Source: Coprinopsis marcescibilis (lineage: Eukaryota > Basidiomycota > Agaricomycetes > Agaricales > Psathyrellaceae). Taken from it: DNA of 64,000 nucleotides. The notes beneath the pieces are model-generated. The model was given only the letters and a program-made list of their open reading frames with translations. It had not been told where the DNA came from and ran no database searches. A program made the translations under genes and the position numbers. Positions 36,064 through 46,799 of the stretch are shown piece by piece. Position 1 is the stretch's first letter. Each line of letters starts with the position of its first letter. The stretch covers positions 1-64,000 of the forward strand of contig ML210177.1 in NCBI GenBank assembly GCA_004369085.1, given 5' to 3'.

Positions 36064-36540
36064 TTAAATGAGGTCGCGCTCACGTCTGGCTTTGTCGTAG
36101 TCAACCACCTGCATTAGGCGCCGGAGATGAGGCGGCCAAAGTACTATCAGTGTCACAGATTTCAAATACTCTTTCAGGGCGAGTGGTTTTATTGAGCCGC
36201 AGATCTCAATGGTGAAGTAAGAGCTCTTTACCCCTGAGGATGTATTATTTGAGGGCCTCGTGATGATGTGTTCTGTAAATGTGGAATAGACGCCGAGGTT
36301 CTGTTGAAGGAATGAATGCTCGCCTGTTCAGTGGCGCTTCCAAGTGCATAGTCGCCAGGGTCCAGATCGTTTACATCTAGTTAGAGAGAAATTGTAAGCA
36401 AGCTCGACGTTTCCTTCAGAGTCAGGTGCCTCAGTCTCATACATAGCCATCATAATATGTCATCTGTATGCCCTGCGACACCTGTCGAATATTGCGAGTG
36501 CATCGGACTCAGGCACTCCTAGCCGGCACACAGCGGGTAT
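36064..36540 (-). pseudogene. Possible terminal exon or gene remnant, unknown family
   Basis: A frame of 85 codons without its own ATG runs on the minus strand from a good acceptor (CAG at 36324-36325) to a TAA at 36064. It includes 'SSYFTIEICGSIKPLALKEY' and ends 'YDKARRERDLI'. Upstream, 36326-36540 holds coding-like pieces in other frames, such as 'DLDPGDYALGSATEQ' and 'CRLGVPESDALAIF'. I could not join them with consensus introns. It may be a gene with unusual splicing, a frameshifted remnant, or chance. Confidence 0.3.
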
Positions 36541-36637
36541 GATAGATCGTTTTTGAGGCGTTAAATAGATCCTATTTCCAACCAATTTCTAGGCACAAGA
36601 GGTCGGTACACTCCCTATTTTCTTACTCACTGCGAAC

Positions 36638-37510
36638 ATGCATCTCGATCACTCTCTTGTGAGCCCAAGAATACCCTCAGTGACCGTAGAAGAGTACGAG
36701 AGGGGGAAACAATGGATAGAAAAGGTACATGACTCTAAAGTGTATTGTGCTTTAATAAAGGAACGTACATCCCAGATAACTGCCTCCATTTCATCGAAGG
36801 ATAGGAACTCCGCATTGGAGTGCTTTTCCGATGATGCTGTCATTAGTTTCTGTGGTGCTCCTCCAACCGCCCCAACAGTAGAATCAAAGCAGAAATTCTT
36901 TGACTGGTTTTTCACCACTTACGAAACGGTGAACTGGCAGTGAGTGAATTAATCAGATTACGAGTGTTCTCCACTCAAGTCGAGCCAGATTCAGAACCGG
37001 TGCGAGAGCTATTGTCCAGGGTCCATCTGTGCTTGGCTAAAGCAGGAGACTAGTTAAAGTTGAGGAAGGCCGGTTGCTTTGGGAAACCACCGAGACATTT
37101 GTATTCGGCGATTCCTCGTCCTACACTCTGGAACTTGAAATAAATGCGGAGAAGGATACCAAGGTAAGTCCCCCTCCCTGGCAGCGATCAGACTCGGAGC
37201 AGAGGTTTATGCTGGTTGCCAGGAGCCAGAGGCAAACAAAGCGAAGAGTCTCACCCTGTCTGGGGACGCATCCCTGTTTATCCCCGCGTTGCTCAAGGCA
37301 GGAGGTAGGCCGAGTTATCATCTTTAGCAACAAGTTTTTGGCAACTCGGCCAATCCAAGTATGGTTTCGACCCTTACTTAACGATTAAATGTATGTCAGA
37401 AAATAACGTTTGCCGAAGTTTCAATGTCTTGTCTTGATCATGATATCGCCTGCTATTATGCCCCGGTGGGAATCGCGAGTGAAATCAGGTACATGATAAA
37501 CCTACTGTGA
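36638..37510 (+). CDS. NTF2/SnoaL-like small protein
   Basis: Exons 36638-36939, 36989-36999, 37054-37163 and 37400-37510 give 177 aa. The pattern fits the cone-shaped NTF2-like fold: an N-terminal helix pair ('ITASISSKDRNSALECFSDD'), then strands 'AVISFCG', 'FRTVKVEEGRLLWET', 'YTLELEINAE' and 'ITFAEVSMSCLDHDIACYY'. Such proteins are either enzymes (SnoaL-type cyclases, limonene-epoxide hydrolase-like) or binding proteins; no catalytic set is evident. The second exon is only 11 nt. The third intron is long for this locus (236 nt). At the end, a donor at 37489 could instead splice to 37543 and finish with PPT. Function unknown. Confidence 0.6.
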
Positions 37511-37580
37511 TGATCAAACTGGGCAATTGCGCTTATCCACAGACCACCAACATAAACACAAGTTCGATAAATTAGACCCT

Positions 37581-38703
37581 ATGTCGTCGTTGACTGCGCG
37601 GCAGATTGCCCTTCCCCTAGAGATATGGATGCGTATATGCTATCTCGCGTGTACAGACACTGGAACCACTGGTCGGACTTTACCGCTTGTATCCCGTTTC
37701 ATGTACCAGGCGTCGAAACCCCACAGGCTCAGATCCGTTGCTATCAAAGGGGTGCTCCAGATTGTGTCGTTTGTTCGACACTTGGAGGCCTTACCAGAAA
37801 GACACCGCCAGGTAGAGTCTCTCTATCTGACCACATGGGTCGAGGGCACTCCCCGTCTCGACTCGGACGATGGACCCATGGTGCAGATATTGCTTGACCT
37901 GTACCGGCCGGGAACTGTCAGTCGATTCCCTGGCACCGAAGACGTTGTAAGTCTTCTTCTTTTTGTACTAAGCTACTGATACAAGGTTTTATAAATCCCA
38001 GAACGACGTTATCAATTCCCCAGAGGAACTTGCAGCGCACGCCATCTTCCGCATGCTCAAATGCGTGTCAAGTACCGTCAAAATATTGCACATCTATACA
38101 GACTTTTATCGCGACTTCATCTTCTTCCCGTTGTCGATGGACCGACTCGAGGAACTAACGTTTCAAGGCCCTCACGAATCCATGTACAAACCTTACGTCG
38201 ACCGCCTCTTACCTTGCCCAAGCCTACGACGATTAAAGATGAGAGACGTGGAGCTTGGCTCTCAAGGAAGCAATACTCTCATCCCGTCGATTGCTGCCAT
38301 AGCGCCCAGCCTCACTCACCTTTACCTTGAGCTGCGGGGCGTAGAGGCGTGGTCTAATACTGTTGAACGCCGCATAGAACAGCTGCTCCATCCTCCCAAA
38401 GCAGAGAATGGCCCTCGATTCCCATATACCCTTCAAAAGGTGTACATCCATCCTGGAAATGGTATTGGCCCAGGATTCTGCGGAACATACCGTGCCTCAG
38501 TCTCCCTGCAAACAAGTTATATGGAGCGCTTCTGCCTTTCAGATCCTGAAAGAATCATCTACTTCCCACCGACGCCTTTCAATTCGAGATCAACCAGGCT
38601 TGAAGGGGAGCGGGAATGGCTGGATAGAGTCAATGGTGGGCTCGGAACCTGGGATTGTAGCAAAAGAGTACTCCGCTCCGCTTACGATGTACTAGGGTAT
38701 TGA
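37581..38703 (+). CDS. F-box protein of the agaricomycete expanded family
   Basis: Exons 37581-37946 and 38002-38703 give 355 aa. The N-terminal F-box is clear (residues about 10-45: 'LPLEIWMRICYLACTDTG' then 'TLPLVSRFMYQAS'). It binds Skp1 in SCF ubiquitin ligases. The rest has leucine-rich repeat character ('LEELTFQG', 'LRRLKMRDVELG', 'LTHLYLELRG'), the likely substrate-reading part. Mushroom genomes carry very many such proteins, often fast evolving. An upstream in-frame ATG at 37527 would add 18 residues but overlaps the probable end region of the previous gene, so the inner start is preferred. Target unknown. Confidence 0.82.
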
Positions 38704-38715
38704 TGATGATAAGTT

Positions 38716-39101
38716 CTACCCTCGCTGGACGCTCACGTTCACGTTCAGTGCAGTGACTGCCTTATCGTTATCTTCGGAAAGAACCTTGTAGACATTTGTG
38801 ACTTGAACTAAGGGGGGACCCTGAGCAACTGTACACTGTACTGGTGAATCTGGATTAATCAGAAAGCAACAGAAGGGCGAATAATAACGACCGAGAGCGG
38901 CAGCCAAGCCTCGTAATGCACACCACGCGAACAAGTTGTTGACAGAAATCAGAATACAGAGTGCTTTCTAGAGGTGTGTAGTTGCGGCAAGGCTTACTTA
39001 CCGGGCTTCTGTCTAGGAATTTGCCCATTCATGCGCGTGACAGTCAAAATGAAGCACGCGATACGGGCAAGAGGATGTGAAATGGGGTGATTTTCAAACA
39101 T
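38716..39101 (-). CDS. Small protein of unknown function
   Basis: Two exons, 39002-39101 and 38716-38849, join in phase through a GTAAGT donor and a CCAG acceptor to give 77 aa. The second exon has a beta-strand-like pattern, 'VQCTVAQGPPLVQVTNVYKV' followed by 'AVTALNVNVSVQRG'. No family is recognised. It ends only 12 bp from the F-box gene on the other strand. The start at 39101 is the nearest ATG, and further exons upstream are possible. The gene is supported by splice consensus and frame only. Confidence 0.45.
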
Positions 39102-40093
39102 TGCCGAGCATGTTCAAGCATCCACAACGTGGGCCGTCCATCCCAAAAGGCAGATGGATCTATCATCATCTCACCGGTGTTTAGAACAGACAGCTGGCGG
39201 ACGTTTGTGGAAAGACACGCGCGTATCTGAGTGGCCTCTACTAGATGCGAGATTCCTCTTGTATGTAATCGGTGCCAGTGGATCTCTATATTATAGGACG
39301 ATAATTGGCCAACCCAAAGGTACCGACTCGGAAGGAAAGGCGATGGCTGGAGAATTAGATGGCGAATACTCGAGAACCAATCAACATCTGAGGTTTAAAG
39401 GGAACATTAGAGTTGACTTGCGAACATCGCTTCGTAAATCATACCTTCTGGCGCACTTTGAGCGCAATGGCAGTTCCTCAAATCAGGAAATCCTGGTAGC
39501 CTATCGCAGCGTGTGTCGGGTCTACCCAAGGTAAACCACACCTTGCCGTCTGATTCGTCAAGACTGAAAGCAAGATGGGATAGCTTGGGATAGCCATGAA
39601 GGGAGTTCTTCCTTTACGGGAGCAAAAAGGTCCAAGAAATTCCACGAACACAAACTCGAGGTTTTTCTTCCGTCATTCCTCTGAGAAAAAGTCAGAGTCG
39701 CTGAACAAGATGATAACAGTCGTGAGATTCTGACTGTACTCGGAAGTCATGTGGCTTGTTTATTGTGTGCGAGCAGAAGGATAAAGCAGGTTGAAGGACG
39801 ACGGCGTTCTGAAAAATGTGGACGAGAGTTTGGCAACCCTGGACAATACTTGGCTGAACGAGCGAGACGTAAAGGTCAGCATGAGGCAGATATAGTCATG
39901 TAATGCGCTGCTATTGTTCTTCAGGACAGCATGGGCGCTGGAAAACAGACGAAAGTCGGATTCTGGCAGGGAACTGGAGAGAAACGGATGAAAAAGGACC
40001 GACAGTGTCCCGATGCTGACTTGTCTGAGTCCGCGCGGAGTTTAAATCGACTTGTTCTCTCTCAAACGTCCATTAGCAGACCCTTATTCTTCC
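39102..40093. other. Intergenic interval of about 1 kb
   Basis: Open frames such as 39154-39534 (plus) have no recognisable product and no codon or splice support. The right part must contain the promoter and leader of the V-ATPase gene. Nothing else is seen. Confidence 0.4.
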
Positions 40094-40642
40094 ATGGTTG
40101 GTCCCAAAGTTCTAGGTTATACGCTGTGATATCGATGCCATTGTGCTCACTGACAGGCTGCCCAACAATCACAAGGTATTCAGACCCTCTTAGAGGCCGA
40201 GAAGGAGGCATCCAAGATCGTACAGCAAGCCCGGCAATGTATGATCCACCCCTGCTGCGAGATGGGCCAGCTAATCCGTCCCCTTTGTTCTTTCAAGATC
40301 GAGTGCAGAAGCTCAAGGATGCACGCACAGACGCCTCAAGAGAAATAGACGAATATAAGAAGACCAAGGAGCGCGAGTTCAAGGCGTTTGAATCATCAGT
40401 GGGCATCATCTCTCCTCCCAGTCCCAACAACCCTGAATTTGTATTGACAACCTGTACTACGGCAGCATGCCGGCACAACCTCAGTTGCCCAGACGAACGT
40501 CGACCGTGACACCGAAGAGAAGTTGACGACTATCACTGAATCGTACAATAAGAGCAAGGATACTGTAGTCACCAAGCTTCTCGATCGAGTCGTTCTCGTC
40601 CATAACGACCTGCACCGGAATCTGACGAAACCCGACGCTTAG
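40094..40642 (+). CDS. VMA10: V-type proton ATPase subunit G
   Basis: Peripheral-stalk subunit of the V1 sector of the vacuolar proton pump, which pairs with subunit E to hold the rotor casing. Exons 40094-40096, 40157-40238, 40298-40398 and 40466-40642 give 120 aa, the usual family size (about 114-120). The conserved start 'GIQTLLEAEKEASKIVQQAR' is followed by 'YRVQKLKDARTDASREI' and 'EFKAFES', then a helical C-terminal half. The protein is one long charged helix, as expected. The start codon stands alone in a 3-nt exon, and the next exon opens directly with AAQQSQG, which matches the family N-terminus. Confidence 0.93.
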
Positions 40643-41015
40643 CGTACATATCACATACCCCTCGCAGTATCTCACGAGAAAGCTTAATGGATGCTATCGA
40701 ATGGACAGTGCAATTGATTAATCCGGCTTGGTAACAACTACACGGGAGTATGGTATCGCCAGTCCGTGCTAGAATAACATATGGGAGAGCGGGACAACAT
40801 GATAGATAGTGCGAGTGACATAAAAGCAAATTCTAAGGATAATGTCGTGGTTGTAATAAGGAAGTGTTGCAAGATAAGTGACGAAATACAGATGTCAAGA
40901 AGAGGTCATTATAATAGCACATTGCGCTCGAGGCGGGGAATGGGAATGGATATATGTGATACAGATTACAACGGGGGGATATCATTCCAAAAACGAAAGA
41001 AAAGCGTCCAAATAT

Positions 41016-44000
41016 CTACCGAGATTCGTTGGCCAGCCATTGCATCCCGACCGGCATGTTGACCGGGGGAATTGTCGTCCGGGTGTCGTGATAGAGGGGA
41101 GGGAGTGGAGGTGATCTCCGAGGCGATGAGTGTCGCAGAGGAAGGCCATTCGGTCCGTGTCCCTGTGTTGTCTGTTTGTCCACCATCCCTGTGCCGTTGC
41201 TCCAGTCAAGTAAGCCACTGGCCTTAAGTGACGGCAGCGACAGGGAACCTTCCGCGCCAGATAGATTCCTCGAGGCCCCCGAACCTGAACTCGATGACGC
41301 GAGGCTTCCGGAAGGGGGTGCAGAACTCGACACAGGGCCTTCCAATATTGGCGACCTTGCCTGCGATTCTCCATTAAGTCCTTCACCAGAAGTCGCCTCG
41401 CTTCCACGCGGAACATTGCCATCTTGTTCAGATTTGATCGAGAAATTCCCTTCGCTGGGTCCGGACGATCGTGGCGCTCGAGTTGCAATGGGCGGTAGAC
41501 TGGATCCTGGGCGAGTGTTGTGGTTGTCGGAAATGGCATGAGGTGGGGGTAAGCGTGGCGGATTGTCACCCCGGTCCTGGCTGTCATCCTCATTGTACCG
41601 ACCATTCAGATATGCGTTCGTCGTCGTTGGGGAGTGGTTAGTGTTTGGGTTGTGACCGGGGTGAACCGCATCGGTTAACCTATGTGTCGGCCGTTGCAAC
41701 TGATGCTGCGAGTGAGCATGAACGACGTGAGACGAAGGTTGTGTCGGCGGAGAATATTGATGCCGTTGAGGAGGTGAAGGGTGGGGGCGCCAATCTTGAA
41801 CCAGTTCGAACATCCTCGTTCCAAACGACTCTTCATAGTCTGACGACCATGCACGCACTTGCGGATCGTCACGTTTGCAGTATTTGATGAGCGGCTGTGA
41901 AACGTGAATTAGTCCAATCGCACGGATAGAAGAACGGACAGTGATTACCCAGAGCGCAGCACCCACTAAAGAAGGTTGCGTATTAGTATAATGAACTCTG
42001 AGAGGCGAGATATCCACGTACATAGAAGACTGTTCTTGGCACGATCACCTATCATCTGCAGGATAGACTCAATCATCGTTATAGCCCATTGTGGTTCCAC
42101 AGTGGCATCGCGTTGGTTCCGTTGTCTCGCCTGTGAATGAATAATGAACCACAGCCGTTAGAGGAGCATGTCTTGGAGTCCTAAATTGAAAAACCCTACG
42201 GCGTTGAGCGCGAGCGCACAAGAAGCATGATAAACGTGAATACTGCACCAACACCACGCGCCGGTGTTGGAACTGGTCTCAAACATAGATTGCTGCACTT
42301 GCAAACTCTGTTCCGAGAACCGCAGATGATCTGGTAGCGTCCGTGCCCAATTCTGGGATTCTGTTCAGAAAACAACCGTTTCCTAGTCGAGTCAGGACTC
42401 ACCTCCATGTGTTGTTCGACTTCTAGAAGCTCTTTGTTGAACCGGTTCGAGTTGTCAATGTCCTGATAAGGTACTACACGAGCGGGATTAGAAGGTTCGA
42501 CCTTGTAACACCTTTGGAAAACTCACCGGCGAGCAAATCGAGGATGGATTCCATTCTGGCATAGATTGTGATAATACGAACAAGATGTCCGAATTCCGAC
42601 GCATACTGCATCCTCACTGCGGGAAGATATAGATATTCTGAAAGTGGTCTGTCAGTTGGACCCTTAATAGCGTATGATAGAAACGTGATGGTGGAAATAG
42701 AAGTGTCGAGATAGAAGGCGAGGAGGGCAGAGAAGTAAAAAGATACCACTTACCGGGAAGCGTGGAGTGCACTCCCAGTTCGAAACTGGTTTCATCAACC
42801 GGCAACCTGAGACGCAATTCTGCCTCGGTAAAGGTCGTAGGCTTTTTGAAGTAAATGGAGGCCTTGAGATCGAGGAGGTGGATGTGCCAGAATATGCGGC
42901 GAATAGCTTCCCGCTCTAATGAAACGCTGATAAATTCAGGCGAGGGTACTGGCGTCAGGGTCGGATGCTCTGGACTGTGAACTCCGAGGGCTTCAACGAT
43001 TCTCAAAGCCAGATCTACTTTTTCTCATCAGTCGCAATCCAAAAAGGGCTGACAAAAAGGACCAATACCATGATATCTCGAATTCCAGCAAACATTCCGT
43101 TCTTTTGTAGTTATATCGTGCATCTGAAGCAGGCATAGCGCCTGCGCAGTAGCGAGGTTTGGTTCGCACTTTAGACGACCAGCACCGTCGAACATCAAAG
43201 ATAGCGCTTCTTGAGCGAAGGGTCTTCCCGCGAAACGCGCTGGATTTGTCCGTATCCGGGGTTGCTTCGATAACGGAGCTGCAACTGCACAAACAGCATG
43301 CAAGAGATACTTGGGAACCTTGTTGTGACTGAGATTTGAGGCGAAAGTTGGTTTGTGAATGATAGCCCTCGCGGGATGGCAATGTGCGAAAAATACTAGC
43401 GTAAAAAGTTTATAAGACGTTGCCACGCTGATTGAAAGGCAACAGATACAAAAGAAGCTCACAGTTTGTCAGTTCACGCATCAGGGCATTGTCGAGGTCA
43501 ACCGCGGTGGGACGATCGAGAGAGTTGCTGACGGGGCCGTCGATGACAAGGTCTTCTGGGGCAATGGCAACTCCTCGGTCACTTCGAAATCTTTTCCTAG
43601 AATTTCTACGATCCTCATCGCAGGAGTCGTTGCCATTTGTTGTTGAAACTGAAGACGGCACCGGTGGGGGAGGGAGACGATTGGGTGGGCCATACCGTGG
43701 GGGTTCTGACGCGCCGGACACCTGGGGTTGATTGAAGGGGATGTTACGAGACTCCGGAGGAGGGCCTAGTGGGTTCCCTCTTGCGGGGTCGAACCTGTGA
43801 GGAGCAGGAACGGGGCGTCCAGAGGCATCTGTATACGTGCATTGTTTGGAAGCGAAGTAGCTGAAAGGGGTCGCGCGATGTGAACATGCCGAGAATCATG
43901 TTGGACGGCAATTAGCCTTACCAGTTGCTGCAAGGAGCTGTAAGGCAAGCATAATGAACACGAGTTGGATGAGAAAAGACAGATGGAGATGGAAACACCA

Positions 44001-44338
44001 ACCTGTGCCATCACAACGACGTTTGCTTTTGTGACAGGCATCGCAGGCCTGACGAGACGAATGGATGTGTTAGCGGTGTAGGGAATAGGCGCAGGGGGAG
44101 AACATCATGCCTTGGCCAACCGCTTGCGCTTTGCTCCCCGCATCATGGTGGCAGCTGCAGAGTCCGGAGGAGGCTGCTGCTGCCTGTCGTCTTGATGAGA
44201 ATTGTCGTGGAGAAGGGTAGGACGAGAATGGTCGCCGGAATAGCTGTTGGACGTGAGAAAGGAAGGTGAGTACGAGGACTGTGCGGTTTGGGACGATGAT
44301 TGGGGTATTTGATTCCGAGAACGTTCAAACTGATCCAT
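41016..44338 (-). CDS. Zn2Cys6 transcription factor with long Ser/Pro tail
   Basis: Twelve exons (44111-44338, 44003-44048, 43922-43937, 43463-43860, 43069-43395, 42754-43017, 42527-42637, 42403-42473, 42200-42352, 42022-42130, 41949-41965, 41016-41894) give 872 aa. The zinc cluster is spread over four exons: 'ACDACHKSKRRCDGTAPCSN' then 'CYFASKQC', with basic 'RGAKRKRLAK' before it. The Fungal_trans middle domain follows ('FFAHCHPARAIIHKPTF', 'LALRIVEALGVHSPEH', 'IRRIFWHIHLLDLKAS'). The last 290 residues are rich in Ser, Pro and His and probably disordered. Exons of 16 and 17 nt occur. The first intron appears to use a GC donor (AAG|GCATGA). Targets unknown. Confidence 0.92.
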
Positions 44339-45018
44339 GGATTAGACGTAGAAAAGAAAAAGATGGCATATAAAGGGAGAATTCGGGGCCAAAAGGCAGA
44401 AAAAGGAGGACGATGGAAGAATAAGAGCGAGACGACCGATCTGGGAGGATTTTTGGGTGGCAGAGTGGGGTTAAAGAGCCAGCAAAAGGATCCGAGGCAC
44501 TGGGAATAGACTGTATAACCACTGCTAACAGCACCCTGACCTCAGCCGACCTGAGGAACGGGAAGATGGTGGTGGTAGAAAGGAAACCAGAGACAGCAAG
44601 CAGCCAAACCTAACAGATCAACTGCCGGCCAACCCGCCCTAAACTACCCACTATCGGTCCGCCGGCAATGTGCCCAGGCACCTAGCTCAACCCCGATATC
44701 CCGCGGCATCATCCACCGCCCAAAACGGCATCACGCCTCCCGCCCAGTACAAGGGCGGCGATTTAAATTATGTTGCCACCCACTGACCTCCCAGTCCTCC
44801 CAGACCACCTCTGCAGCGCCAGCACTCGCCACATCTTTCCGACAAAAGGCCCCTTGTTCTCCATCCACACCGACACCGCCACATTCTCACCGCCGGCATC
44901 TGTCGCTGTCCCCACCGTAACCAGCTATAGCTTCCGCCTCAGATTGCACATATGCCGCTTTGTTCATCAAGGTAGATTCGACGTATACTACTGCTACTAC
45001 ATATACATTCGCTCACGC
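44339..45018. promoter_or_regulatory. Upstream region of the zinc-cluster factor
   Basis: 680 bp, partly CT-rich and GC-rich, holding the factor's promoter and the 3' end of the P2 gene. A long open frame at 44770-45510 on the plus strand runs over the P2 gene antisense and is a shadow. No repeats are seen. Confidence 0.35.
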
Positions 45019-45515
45019 TTAATCGAAGAGACCGAAGCCCATGTCGTCGTCCGACTCCTCCTGTACGCTTGTCAGTCGTTGCTACACCCATGCCATAATA
45101 ATAACCACAAACCTTTTCTTCTTCCTTCTCTTCCTTCTTCTCTTCGGCAGCCGGAGCAGCACCGCCAGCGGAGGCGGCCGGGGCAGCACCACCAGCACCA
45201 CCTGAGGGCACCTACAAACATAATTGTTAATATCCATGTGCATAGCCGAGGAGGGCGGCAACTACTGACGGAGGCAAGCTTGCTGGAGCCCTCAGCAATC
45301 AACTACGAGAGTGTACAAGTCAGTACACGTAAGTCCTGCTGGGCAAGCAGACATACCTCGTTGATGTCCTTTCCGGAGATCTCAGAGAGGAGCTTGTCCA
45401 ATCGCTCATCGTCAGACTCAATTCCAACGGTGCTCAGCAATTTCTTGATGTCGGCAGCCGAGGGACTGGCGTTTCCACCAGTCTGGAGGAGGAGGTATGC
45501 AGCAATATAACGCAT
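45019..45515 (-). CDS. RPP2: 60S acidic ribosomal protein P2
   Basis: Stalk protein of the large ribosomal subunit. It pairs with P1 on P0 and recruits elongation factors. Exons 45357-45515, 45270-45302, 45113-45211 and 45019-45060 give 110 aa, the normal length. The N-terminal dimerisation half starts '[20 protein letters not shown]' and includes '[13 protein letters not shown]' and 'GKDINELIAEG'. An Ala/Gly hinge follows, then an acidic Lys/Glu stretch and the hallmark tail '[13 protein letters not shown]', which binds factors. The MRYIAAYLL start and '[13 protein letters not shown]' separate it from P1. It is divergent from RPS15, 398 bp away. Confidence 0.97.
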
Positions 45516-45913
45516 CTGCGACCAAAGCCATATCAGTACATTGAAAAAAGATTGGGAAGAAATGATCGCGTACTTTGAGTAGGAACCGTTTGACGTCTTT
45601 TTAAGAGCGATAGCCACAAATCACTGTGAAATAGGTTCAGAAACGTACTTCGCAGGCTCTGCACCGTGCAAACCTTTTAATCCCTGGGGGAAGACCTGTG
45701 GATTCTATCAGTTAGAGATGATAGACTTGACCTCGGTGCGCTCAGCCAATGTCGAGCGGTGCCGCCGCGACAAACTGTACAGTTATAATCGCTGAGTAAT
45801 CAGCCACACCTTCCTAATTCTGACACAATTGTAACTCCGACTCGTTCTGTCCTCGCAAGCCTTACTCAACCCCGCCAAAATCAAACACCTGGACGCCGTC
45901 GGTCGCAGCAATC
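45516..45913. promoter_or_regulatory. Shared divergent promoter, RPP2 / RPS15
   Basis: A 398-bp gap between opposed ribosomal protein genes. Co-regulation is likely because both products are needed in equal amounts. I see no TATA box that is clearly placed, and no motif was firmly recognised. Confidence 0.5.
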
Positions 45914-46799
45914 ATGGTATGCACCAAAACTATGTTCGAACGATGCCAAAAGACTGACTCCCCGATTTTGCAACTTTAGTCTGAAGTCACAGATCCCACC
46001 CTCGCCGCCGAGATCAAGAAGAAGAGGACGTTCCGTACCTTCTCCTACCGCGGAGTCCCTCTCGACAAGCTCCTTGACTTGAGCAATGAAGACGTATGTA
46101 TTACCACTATGCAATCTGTCTCTGTGCTGATTCACTGATTCGATCTTCTTATTCCTAGTTCGTTGAGGTGCGATAACGACTTTTTCTCCAGTTCAATCAA
46201 TATCTAAACGCAAGTTCGTTCATAGCTCGTCCATGCCCGTGCTCGCAGAAGGTTCCAGCGTGGTCTCAAGCGCCGACCTATGGGTCTCATCAAAAAGCTC
46301 CGCAAGGCCAAGAAGGAGGCTCCCCCTAATGAAAAGCCAGCAGTTGTCAAGACCCACCTTCGTGACATGATTATCGTCCCAGAGATGATCGGAAGCGTCG
46401 TCGGTATTTACAACGGAAAGGTGCGCGTTCATCTTGCCAGCATCTTCCCGGGTCTTTGACTCACATTATGCTTTGCATTAGGTCTTCAACTCCGTGGAAA
46501 TCAAGCCTGAAATGACGGGCCACTACCTCGCCGAATTCTCCTGCTCATACCGACCCGTCAAGCACGGTCGTCCTGGTGTAAGTTCTCTACGCTTATCCCT
46601 ATGTGGTGTGCCGCTGATATCGAGCATATATAGATTGGTGCCACTCACTGTAAGTGTTTTCGTAAATTTAATGAATCGGCGTTGGAACTCAGGCTGGATC
46701 TTGATTGCACATGTTACCAGCATCGAGATTGTAAGTTTCACCTCCTCTAATGTGTGCTTGTGATTAAACTTATACTCCTACAGCATCCCCCTCAAATAA
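45914..46799 (+). CDS. RPS15: 40S ribosomal protein S15 (uS19)
   Basis: Small-subunit protein of the uS19 family at the head of the 40S subunit, with a tail reaching to the decoding site. Eight exons close in phase to 152 aa: 45914-45916, 45980-46093, 46159-46167, 46226-46420, 46482-46577, 46634-46649, 46721-46730, 46784-46799. Motifs: '[19 protein letters not shown]', '[20 protein letters not shown]', '[20 protein letters not shown]', '[19 protein letters not shown]' and the end 'GRPGIGATHSSRFIPLK'. The start codon sits in a 3-nt exon, one internal exon has 9 nt, and the last 14 codons including the stop come from three exons of 16, 10 and 16 nt. Confidence 0.96.

Noticed and set aside
39154..39534. 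126-codon plus-strand frame
   Set aside because: No recognisable product and no supporting start or splice context.
44770..45510. 246-codon plus-strand frame
   Set aside because: Runs antisense through the P2 ribosomal gene and its introns; composition is that of the reverse strand.
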